DNA from: Oligoflexia bacterium
GTDB lineage: Bacteria > Bdellovibrionota > UBA1018 > CAIPTA01
NCBI GenBank assembly: GCA_023954355.1
Contig: JAMLID010000027.1
Span: 1-46,058, forward strand
DNA: 46,058 bases
Direction of reading: 5' to 3'
Shown piece after piece: positions 39,659-46,058 of this stretch; the stretch's first letter is position 1; each line of letters begins with the position of its first letter. The position numbers and the translations under genes were made by a program. Under the pieces are notes generated by a model, which ran no database searches, had not been told where the DNA came from, and worked only from the letters and a program-made list of their open reading frames with translations.

Positions 39659-40330
39659 ATGAAGCAAGCTACAAAATATACATTTAGTTTTTTAGGGATT
39701 TTATTTGTTTCAGTGATAATGTTTTTGGCAAATACAAATCCTGCTCGAGCACCACATGGTGGGAAGAAAAACTTAGGTGGACGCACCATAGCCTCTCTTC
39801 AAGAAGAGGACTTTGATCGTAAACTACTTCATTTTCAAGTTTGTTACGGGATACATTTTGATCCAGGAGATTCTACCTTAGAGAGGCGACGTGTTTGTAA
39901 AGCTATTCTTTTAAATCAACTAGAGCAAACCCTTGAGGCACAGGGGGTGTATGTTTCTGAGAAAGTGATTTTTCGCTGCGCAAATACTGTATTTGATAAA
40001 CCTAGTTCTGGAGGTGATGTTGCCGTGGGGGTATTGAGCCCGAATAATGAGTTTAAAACTATACATGAAGTATTAAATCCACGCTTAGAAAAGGCATCTA
40101 TTGCGGCTAGTATTGACGGAAAGGCTCGAAATGCTTGCACTTTTTTAACTAACTGTAAGTGGATTCTAGAGCAACCGCAGGTATCTTACCGTAAGGTCGC
40201 TCAGTGTCTTATGACGAAGAGTTCAGATCATAGGCGTTTAATCTTAGATGAGTTGTCAGCCAAGCTTTTTGGAGTCTCTGGTCATGTTGACCTTCTCTAT
40301 TCGTACTTAGTGAAAAAAATGGAATATTAG
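39659..40330 (+). CDS. Hypothetical exported or membrane-anchored protein
   Basis: 223 aa. One N-terminal hydrophobic segment (~8-26, FSFLGILFVSVIMFLANTNPARA) works as a signal peptide or anchor. The rest is soluble and has six cysteines (VCYGIHF, RVCKAI, RCANTV, ACTFL, NCKWI, QCLM), consistent with an oxidised periplasmic protein. No family recognised. It lies 42 bp after the BamE-like gene on the same strand, likely co-transcribed. Confidence 0.6.
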   Translation: MKQATKYTFSFLGILFVSVIMFLANTNPARAPHGGKKNLGGRTIASLQEEDFDRKLLHFQVCYGIHFDPGDSTLERRRVCKAILLNQLEQTLEAQGVYVSEKVIFRCANTVFDKPSSGGDVAVGVLSPNNEFKTIHEVLNPRLEKASIAASIDGKARNACTFLTNCKWILEQPQVSYRKVAQCLMTKSSDHRRLILDELSAKLFGVSGHVDLLYSYLVKKMEY

Positions 40331-40405
40331 CAATGACTGCCAAGTAGTTTTGCTAATGTCTTTACTGGCCTTGTGCAGGGCATCTTTGCTAATCTGGTTT
40401 GCATT

Positions 40406-41371
40406 ATGGAAGCTTATTACGAATTTGAACGTCCCATAGCAAATTTAGAAAAAAAAATTACAGACTTGCGTTCCATGGCTCAGCAAGAGGGAATGGATTT
40501 TGGTTCTGAGATTACTGCTCTTCAACAAAAGCTAGAGAAGCTTATTCAAGAGACTTACGCAAATCTTAGTCCTTGGCAAAGGGTTCAGTTGTCTAGACAT
40601 CCGCAACGACCGTATGCTCAAGATTATATTGATCATTTGATAGAAGACTTTCAAGAGCTTCATGGTGATCGCAAATTTAGAGACGACGCTGCGATTATCG
40701 GTGGCTTAGGTAAATTTCGCGGTCGTCCAATCTTATTGATAGCTCAGCAAAAAGGCCGCGGCACGAAAGAAAAAATGAAACGCAATTTCGGTATGGCTAA
40801 ACCGGAGGGGTATCGCAAAGCGATTCGTCTTATGGAAATGGCTGATCGTTTTTCATTACCAATTCTTACGCTAGTTGATACTCCAGGTGCTTACCCTGGT
40901 ATTGATGCAGAAGAGCGTGGTCAGAGTGAGGCGATTGCTGACAGCATTATGAGAATGTTTGGCTTAAAGGTGCCTGTAATTTCTGTGGTAATAGGCGAGG
41001 GCGGCTCAGGGGGAGCCCTTGCAGTTGCTGTAGCGAATGTAGTTTTGATGCAGGAGTTTTCAACATACTCTGTAATTTCACCAGAGAGTTGTGCTTCTAT
41101 TTTGTGGAGTGATAGTTCGATGTCAGAGCAAGCCTCTAAGGTTTTGCGTTTAAGTGCGCCCGAGGTTTTATCTCTTGGTGTAATAGATAAAATAATCGAA
41201 GAACCAAAAGGTGGCGCTCATCGTGATCATGCACTAGCGGCAAAGTTACTTGGAGACGAAATTCATAAGCAGTTAGAAAAACTTACTAAAGAAGATTTAA
41301 ATCTAGATAAATCTCGTTTAGAAAGATTCCGATCTATGGGATCGAAGTATATGATTTCGGCTCCCGTATAG
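40406..41371 (+). CDS. accA: Acetyl-CoA carboxylase carboxyltransferase subunit alpha
   Basis: 321 aa from ATG 40406 (MEAYYEFERPIANLEKKI), which matches known AccA N-termini; the upstream TTG extension does not. Landmarks: PWQRVQLSRHPQRPYAQDYI, ELHGDRKFRDDAAIIGGLG, KGRGTKEKMKRNFGMAKPEGYRKA, LVDTPGAYPGIDAEERGQSEAIA, IGEGGSGGALA, YSVISPESCASILW. With AccD it transfers the carboxyl group from biotin to acetyl-CoA, the first step of fatty acid synthesis. Length normal. Start of a run of housekeeping genes with yicC, gmk and rel. Confidence 0.97.
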   Translation: MEAYYEFERPIANLEKKITDLRSMAQQEGMDFGSEITALQQKLEKLIQETYANLSPWQRVQLSRHPQRPYAQDYIDHLIEDFQELHGDRKFRDDAAIIGGLGKFRGRPILLIAQQKGRGTKEKMKRNFGMAKPEGYRKAIRLMEMADRFSLPILTLVDTPGAYPGIDAEERGQSEAIADSIMRMFGLKVPVISVVIGEGGSGGALAVAVANVVLMQEFSTYSVISPESCASILWSDSSMSEQASKVLRLSAPEVLSLGVIDKIIEEPKGGAHRDHALAAKLLGDEIHKQLEKLTKEDLNLDKSRLERFRSMGSKYMISAPV

Positions 41372-41398
41372 TTAGATTGCTAAGGGAAGAAGGTTTCG

Positions 41399-42301
41399 TT
41401 GAAAGAGTATTCGTTGCATTCAATGACAGGATTTGGACGTGCCAGTGCTGAGCTGTCTGGCACCAGGGTGACTGTCGAGATTAGATCTGTAAATAGTAGG
41501 TATTTAGAAGCCCGGTTCAAAGGCCCAAGAAATCTTGTGTCTCTAGAATCAGAAATGAAAAAGAATCTTCAAAAATTAGTTCATAGGGGTACCGTAGAAA
41601 TAGTGATTGCTTTACAAGCAAGGCAAGCAAAAAAAACATTCCAAGTGAATCAAGAGGTATTGGCAGAGTATATTTCAAATGCAGAGACAATATCAAAAAA
41701 CTATGATTTGTCATCAGGCTTTACTGCTTCTTCATTAATGAGAATGCCTGGTGTTGTTGAGCCAATAGAATCTAATGATGAAATTGAAGACGAAGTAAAA
41801 GATCTAGTATTAAGTGTTTTTGATTCAGCTGTTAACTCTCTAGTAGAGATGCGTGCTAAAGAAGGTGAAAAACTTGGAAAAGTTCTCTTAAGAGAAATAA
41901 ACGAAATTAAATTTCATCGAGACTGGATTTATAAACATAAAGAAGAGCTTAATAGTCGCTATCTTACTAAGCTTAAAACACGAATGAAAGAGTGGATGGG
42001 AAAAGTGGAAAGTAATTTAGATGATACAAGACTGTATCAAGAGGTCGCTTTCTACCTTGATCGTAGCGATACAACAGAAGAGCTAGATCGGTTAGCGAGT
42101 CATTTAAAGCAGTTTGATGAGTCACTTGTAGCCAAAGGGGCAAAATCAATAGGTAAAAGATTAGAGTTTTTGTCTCAAGAGATTGGTAGAGAAATCAATA
42201 CAATTGGTGCGAAAACAGATCACTCATCAATTACAAATCATGTTGTAGAGATGAAATTGACTTTAGAAAAAATTAGAGAACAGGTGCAAAATCTTGAGTA
42301 A
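41399..42301 (+). CDS. yicC: YicC-family endoribonuclease
   Basis: 300 aa. YicC N-terminal HSMTGFGRASAE, IRSVNSRYLEARFKGP, and C-terminal FLSQEIGREINTIGAKTDHSSITNHVVEMKLTLEKIREQVQNLE, all diagnostic. Start is TTG: 41399 (GAAGG 7 nt upstream) or 41414, which would give MHSMTGFGRA, closest to the usual M-x-x-SMTGF start. YicC is a hexameric endoribonuclease family. It overlaps gmk by 8 nt, the common yicC-gmk arrangement. Confidence 0.93.
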   Translation: MKEYSLHSMTGFGRASAELSGTRVTVEIRSVNSRYLEARFKGPRNLVSLESEMKKNLQKLVHRGTVEIVIALQARQAKKTFQVNQEVLAEYISNAETISKNYDLSSGFTASSLMRMPGVVEPIESNDEIEDEVKDLVLSVFDSAVNSLVEMRAKEGEKLGKVLLREINEIKFHRDWIYKHKEELNSRYLTKLKTRMKEWMGKVESNLDDTRLYQEVAFYLDRSDTTEELDRLASHLKQFDESLVAKGAKSIGKRLEFLSQEIGREINTIGAKTDHSSITNHVVEMKLTLEKIREQVQNLE

Positions 42302-42878
42302 GCTTTTATATCAAAAAAAATTGATTGCATTAGCGTCTCCAAGCGGTGGCGGGAAAACCACGCTTTGTAAAAAAATATTATCTAAGTACGAAAATACTAG
42401 TCTATCTATTTCTCATACTACTAGAGATCTGCGGTCAGGTGAAAAAGATGGCAAAGACTATTTTTTTGTAAGCAGAGATCAGTTTGAAAAATTGATTCAA
42501 GAAGGAAACTTTATTGAGTGGGCAGAAGTGCATGGAAATTTATATGGCACATCTAAGACCTTTATTGATGATCAGGTTACCCAGAGGAAAATTATTGTCT
42601 TAGATATAGATGTACAAGGAGTTGAGAGCCTAAAAAATATATATGGAAATGACTGTCTAAGCATTTTTATTATGCCACCATCTCTTGAAGAGCTTAAGCA
42701 GAGACTTATAGCTCGTAAAACAGAGACACAAGAAAAAATTGAAAAGCGAATGCAGGCAGCAAAAGAAGAAATGTCACAGGCTAAAAAATTTGATTATCAA
42801 TTAGTAAATGTTCATTTAGAAGATACATTTTCTAATCTTTGTGATGTTTTGGAGAGAGAATTTGGCATTACTAAATGA
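42294..42878 (+). CDS. gmk: Guanylate kinase
   Basis: 194 aa, TTG start at 42294 overlapping yicC. P-loop ASPSGGGKTT, SISHTTRDLRSGEKDGKDYFF (GMP-binding SxTTRxxRxGE-x-GxDYxF), EWAEVHGNLYGTS, VLDIDVQGVESL, FIMPPSLEELKQRL. Catalyses ATP + GMP to ADP + GDP. Length normal. Linkage to a ppGpp enzyme gene downstream is common. Unlike many proteobacteria no rpoZ lies between gmk and the rel gene. Confidence 0.97.
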   Translation: MSKLLYQKKLIALASPSGGGKTTLCKKILSKYENTSLSISHTTRDLRSGEKDGKDYFFVSRDQFEKLIQEGNFIEWAEVHGNLYGTSKTFIDDQVTQRKIIVLDIDVQGVESLKNIYGNDCLSIFIMPPSLEELKQRLIARKTETQEKIEKRMQAAKEEMSQAKKFDYQLVNVHLEDTFSNLCDVLEREFGITK

Positions 42879-45081
42879 TTCAATTGTCAAAGAAGCAGTA
42901 TCGAATCTGGAAGTAAAAATTTTAGAATACTTTCCGGATGCGGACATTTCGCTTATTCGATCTGCAGTGGAGTTTGCTGCAGAAAAACATGGTGATCAAA
43001 GACGTTCATCAGGTGAGCCTTATATTGTTCATCCCATAGGAGTTTCTGCGATTTTGGCAGATCTACGTTTAGATTTAGACTCACTTATCACTGGTATATT
43101 GCACGATACTGTAGAGGATACAGAAACTTCATTAGAAGAAATACAGAAGAAATTTGGAAAATCTGTAGCAGAGTTAGTTGATGGAGTGACGAAAATTTCT
43201 CGTATCACATTTAGAACTTCAGAAGAAAAGCAGGCAGAAAATTTTCGCAAGATGGTAGTAGCAATGGCGAAAGACTTGCGGGTCATTTTAGTGAAGTTGG
43301 CAGATCGCACGCATAATATGCGTACACTAGATTATCTTCCTGAGAGAAAGCGAAAATTAATAGCTCAAGAAACTTTGGATATTTATTCTCCTCTTGCTGG
43401 TAGGCTAGGGATTCATTGGATTAAGGCAGAACTAGAAGATTTATGTTTGCGTTATTTAAAGCCAGAGGTTTACTACCGGTTGGCTCAGTTGGTTTCTAAG
43501 AAAAAAGCTGAGCGAGAAAAATATATTGAAGAAGTTATACAGAATATTGAAGAAAATTTAAAAGAATACAGCATTAATGGGGCAGTGACTGGTAGGCCGA
43601 AGCACTTTTATTCTATTTACAAAAAAATGGAATCACGAACAGCTAATACATTAGATGATATTATGGACATCGTTGCCTTTCGAATAGTACTCGATAATAT
43701 TACGGAATGTTACAAGGCTCTCGGTGTGATTCATGCTGTTTACCCGCCAATACCTGGAAGATTTAAAGATTATATTGCCATGCCCAAGCCAAATAATTAT
43801 CAATCTCTGCATACAACAGTGATTGGACCCTTTGGTGAAAGAATGGAAGTACAAATTCGTACACAAGAGATGCACCAAATTGCCCAAAGCGGTATTGCTG
43901 CTCACTGGAAGTATAAAGAGGGACGAGCAGATGTTTCTACGCAAAATAATATGGAATGGCTTTCTCGTCTTTTGGATTCGCAGAAATCTCTTAAAGATCC
44001 AACCGAGTTTTTAGAGAGTGTTAAATTAGATTTATATCCAGGAGACGTTTTTGTTTTCTCACCAAAAGGAGAGGTCAAAGAGTTTCCCCATGGGTCTACG
44101 CCATTAGACTTTGCCTATGCTGTTCATACAGATGTGGGTAATCAGTGTGTAGGAGCTAAAGTAAATGGTCGAATAGTACCTTTAAAGTATCGTCTTCGAT
44201 CAGGAGATGTGGTTGAAATTTTAACTTCACCAACCCAACATCCAAGTAAAGATTGGCTAAAGCTAGTAAAAACAAGTAAAGCGATTTCTAAAATTAGAGC
44301 TTTCTTAAAACAGATTGAAAGAGCAAAAGCTAGAGAACTTGGCCAAGAAATTTTAGAAAAAGAATTCCGCAGATACAAAACTAATTTAGATAAAATTAGT
44401 AAAACTTCGGTTATGGCCAATGGCATTCGTAATTTAGGATATAAGTCTTTAGACGATTTAATTGTGGCCGTTGGATACGGAAAAATTCTTCCTCGAGATA
44501 TTACAAAAGAGGTAATGCCAGAGACAACTATTGAGAAAGAAGAAGACAGCAAAGAGAATGCAGGGTTCCTACAAAAAATAATCTCTACAGCGATGAGAAA
44601 AAGTGAAGCCAGAAATGCTGTAATGGTTACCGGTTTGGGTGATGTATTGATTCGATTTGCAAAATGCTGTCACCCGATTCCTGGAGATCCAATTGTGGGA
44701 TTCGTCACAAGAGGTAGAGGGGTTACAGTACACCATGCGGCCTGTAAAAAAGCCCTTGATAGCGATAGTGCTAGAAAAATAGATGTTGAGTGGACTTTCA
44801 AACAAGGTAAAAAAGTAGAAAAAGAAATTAAGGTAGGGCCAAAGCGCACAGTGAAAGTTCGCGTTTTTTGCGACGACCAGCCAGGAATGTTAGCGTCTAT
44901 GACTCAAACAATTAGTGGTCAGGGAGTGAATATTTCACAAGCGAGTGTTCGAACAATGAAAGACTCAAAAGCTATTTGTGTATTTGAAATTCTTGTAACT
45001 GGTGTAGAGCAATTAAGCAAAGTGATATCCGCTCTAGAAGCGAAAGAGGGGATTATCTCTGTTGAGCGCCAACGAAACTAA
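42862..45081 (+). CDS. spoT: Bifunctional (p)ppGpp synthetase/hydrolase, Rel/SpoT
   Basis: 739 aa from TTG 42862, chosen for GGAGAG ~6 nt upstream; ATG 42844 is the alternative without SD. It overlaps gmk by 17 nt. HD hydrolase domain (HPIGVSAIL, GILHDTVEDTE, KLADRTHNMRTL), synthetase domain (GRFKDYIAMPKPNNYQSLHTTVIGPFG, VQIRTQEMHQIAQSGIAAHWKYK), TGS (DVFVFSPKGEVKEFPHGSTPLDFAYAVH), zinc-finger-like CCHPIPGD, C-terminal ACT. RFKD (RxKD, not ExDD) and an intact HD box indicate a bifunctional enzyme of the stringent response. Confidence 0.97.
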   Translation: MALLNDSIVKEAVSNLEVKILEYFPDADISLIRSAVEFAAEKHGDQRRSSGEPYIVHPIGVSAILADLRLDLDSLITGILHDTVEDTETSLEEIQKKFGKSVAELVDGVTKISRITFRTSEEKQAENFRKMVVAMAKDLRVILVKLADRTHNMRTLDYLPERKRKLIAQETLDIYSPLAGRLGIHWIKAELEDLCLRYLKPEVYYRLAQLVSKKKAEREKYIEEVIQNIEENLKEYSINGAVTGRPKHFYSIYKKMESRTANTLDDIMDIVAFRIVLDNITECYKALGVIHAVYPPIPGRFKDYIAMPKPNNYQSLHTTVIGPFGERMEVQIRTQEMHQIAQSGIAAHWKYKEGRADVSTQNNMEWLSRLLDSQKSLKDPTEFLESVKLDLYPGDVFVFSPKGEVKEFPHGSTPLDFAYAVHTDVGNQCVGAKVNGRIVPLKYRLRSGDVVEILTSPTQHPSKDWLKLVKTSKAISKIRAFLKQIERAKARELGQEILEKEFRRYKTNLDKISKTSVMANGIRNLGYKSLDDLIVAVGYGKILPRDITKEVMPETTIEKEEDSKENAGFLQKIISTAMRKSEARNAVMVTGLGDVLIRFAKCCHPIPGDPIVGFVTRGRGVTVHHAACKKALDSDSARKIDVEWTFKQGKKVEKEIKVGPKRTVKVRVFCDDQPGMLASMTQTISGQGVNISQASVRTMKDSKAICVFEILVTGVEQLSKVISALEAKEGIISVERQRN

Positions 45082-45089
45082 CCCGCGGC

Positions 45090-45324
45090 CTTCATAAATG
45101 TTCAAGCTCTGTGTTGCTTCGCTTCGCTCTCGTTCCAGCGCCCTATGTGGGCGCTTCACGTTTAGCTTAGCATCAGCGCCTCATGGTCAGCGCGACCCAC
45201 CTCGTACATCCTGTATCCGCTCCTCATAAATGAGGAGCCTAACCGCGTAGCTTCCTGCTACTTGTTCCTTGATCTTGAAGTATTTCTGAAGGCCTTTTCG
45301 ACTTCATAAATGTTCAAGCTCTGT
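45090..45324. repeat. Non-coding block: 23-bp direct repeats around clustered hairpins
   Basis: The same 23-mer, beginning CTTCATAAATGTTC and ending AAGCTCTGT, occurs at 45090-45112 and 45302-45324. The 189 bp between are GC-richer than the surroundings and hold hairpins AGCGCCC/GGGCGCT (45137-45155), GCTCCTCAT/ATGAGGAGC (45219-45238) and GTAGC/GCTAC (45247-45261), plus repeated CAGCGC. No ORF. It lies between convergent spoT and ydcF and could act as a terminator, a REP-like element or a small mobile repeat. Confidence 0.65.
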
Positions 45325-45352
45325 CTCCGTTGTTAATCAATCTCTAATTAAA

Positions 45353-46030
45353 TTATAGATACTGAATTCTAGGAACGAAAAACCTAGCAAATAATAATTT
45401 CGCATATTCAATCACTGTTACTTGGATGCCAAGCCAAGTGTGCCACCAATTGTTTTTATCTAAGGTTTCTTCTTTTGCTACGAAAGGTATAATTTTTAAA
45501 TCTTTCTTATTGTGAATTTGTTGTTCGATCATGAGCAAGGCTCTCTTGTGGTGATAGGAAGAAGTAATTAGAATGATTTCATTTAAATCAGGGTTTTTTT
45601 CTAAAAAATGAGCGACAACGAATGCGTTCTCGATGGTGTTTTTTGATTCTGTTTCTACTTGAATTCTCTCAAAGCGGTCTTGAGAAATTTTTCCCATAAG
45701 CTGGGGCGCGTGTGAGCGAAGAATACTAGAAGGGCTTGTTTTTTCTCCAGCACCTACAATTAGTAGACGAGATCCGATACCTTCAGAAAAAAGTTGAAGA
45801 GCGGCTTCGATGCGAAATTTTCCACCAGCTAAGCAAATGATTGCTCCATCTGAAGGAAGATTCTTTTCAGAATAGGGGCGTGGAAACTCGTAAAGGCTAT
45901 CCCCGAAAAAACGAACTCCTGTTATTAACAGGAGTATTAGGATTGCAGCGGAGCCTGCGAATATAGAAGATCGGTGGCTCCGAGTATGTATATTGTCTAT
46001 GCGGCTACCTCGTCTAACTCTGCTTGCCAC
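45353..46030 (-). CDS. YdcF/DUF218-family membrane protein
   Basis: 225 aa. One N-terminal helix (~25-43), then the DUF218 domain: DGAIICLAGGKFRIEAALQLFSEGI, LLIVGAGEKTS, VETESKNTIENAFVVAHFLE, EIILITSSYHHKRALLMI. E. coli members (YdcF, SanA, ElyC) include S-adenosylmethionine-binding and envelope-maintenance proteins. GTG 46030 overlaps the preceding gene by 34 nt and no SD is visible, so the start is uncertain. Confidence 0.8.
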   Translation of the reverse strand: MASRVRRGSRIDNIHTRSHRSSIFAGSAAILILLLITGVRFFGDSLYEFPRPYSEKNLPSDGAIICLAGGKFRIEAALQLFSEGIGSRLLIVGAGEKTSPSSILRSHAPQLMGKISQDRFERIQVETESKNTIENAFVVAHFLEKNPDLNEIILITSSYHHKRALLMIEQQIHNKKDLKIIPFVAKEETLDKNNWWHTWLGIQVTVIEYAKLLFARFFVPRIQYL

Positions 46031-46058
46031 AATTCATATAGAGTTTTTCCGTTTGCAT
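45997..46058 (-). CDS. C-terminal fragment of a gene running off the window
   Basis: Reading in from 46058 the frame ends ...LYELWQAELDEVAA followed by TAG (complement of 45997-45999). It looks like genuine coding sequence. Too short to identify. It would overlap ydcF by 34 nt, supporting an operon or a later ydcF start. Confidence 0.5.
   Translation of the reverse strand, partial: ANGKTLYELWQAELDEVAA

Noticed and set aside
43651..43944. Minus-strand open frames inside spoT
   Set aside because: Antisense to a fully conserved gene; no independent support.
45082..45352. CRISPR array in the repeat-rich block
   Set aside because: Only two copies of the direct repeat, 189 bp apart.

Overview
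ORGANISM. The window looks like a chromosome segment of an AT-rich predatory-lineage bacterium (Bdellovibrionota/Oligoflexia-like). This rests on general impression: AT-rich Gram-negative coding style, many secreted lipoproteins and beta-barrels, two sigma-54 activators, a FliL-like protein and a linked accA / yicC-gmk-rel block. No taxonomic search was possible. The first ~90 bases are almost pure C and look like a contig-end artefact.

LAYOUT. (1) 1-2883: chromosomal genes: a secreted amidoligase-like protein, a PaiB-like regulator, and a BrnTA toxin-antitoxin pair with a perfect palindromic operator. (2) 2884-3236: tmRNA (ssrA, tag GNEYALAA). (3) 3237 to about 21.8 kb: 'element A', an AT-rich integrative conjugative element downstream of ssrA. 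Nearly all its genes are on the minus strand: serine integrase, a small gene overlapping it, an RHH protein, a small lipoprotein, a replication-relaxation (RR) protein, an FtsK-type translocase, VirB10, short VirB9, VirB8, VirB6, VirB5 (apparent AUU start), VirB4, VirB3, VirB2, a TraR/DksA zinc finger, a second lipoprotein and a zinc-ribbon protein. Upstream is a regulatory operon of five coupled genes: YcaO-like enzyme, secreted 72-aa peptide, OppA-type peptide-binding protein, histidine kinase and NtrC-type regulator. (4) 21.8-29.4 kb: lipoproteins, barrels and a TPR/LysM protein; right end of element A not located. (5) about 29.4-36.03 kb: 'element B', a smaller mobilizable element carrying a sigma-region-4-like protein, a DUF6166-like protein, a split VirD4-type coupling protein, a second RR protein, a large inverted repeat and a serine integrase; it abuts a tRNA-Leu(CAA). 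(6) 36-46 kb: chromosome: CcsA/HemX-like, FHA-sigma54 activator, FliL-like, lipoprotein, accA, yicC, gmk, rel/spoT, a repeat-rich non-coding block, ydcF.

HOW IT WORKS TOGETHER (inference). The five-gene operon reads as a peptide-pheromone circuit. A small exported peptide with a Cys-containing tail is made from a strong RBS beside a YcaO-type modifying enzyme. It would be captured by a membrane-anchored periplasmic binding protein and signalled through a kinase to a sigma-54 activator. Directly after the activator gene lie three helically phased palindromes and a -24/-12 promoter facing the zinc-ribbon/VirB operon, so the peptide would switch on conjugation. This is the best candidate for an undescribed system here.

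The two elements have different cargo but share end architecture. Their integrase ORFs run without a stop through intrinsic terminators into the antisense strand of the target RNA gene. The element ends share a 15-bp motif (one mismatch) that mirrors the T-loop of the target RNA, with the dyad centred on the first C of CCA.
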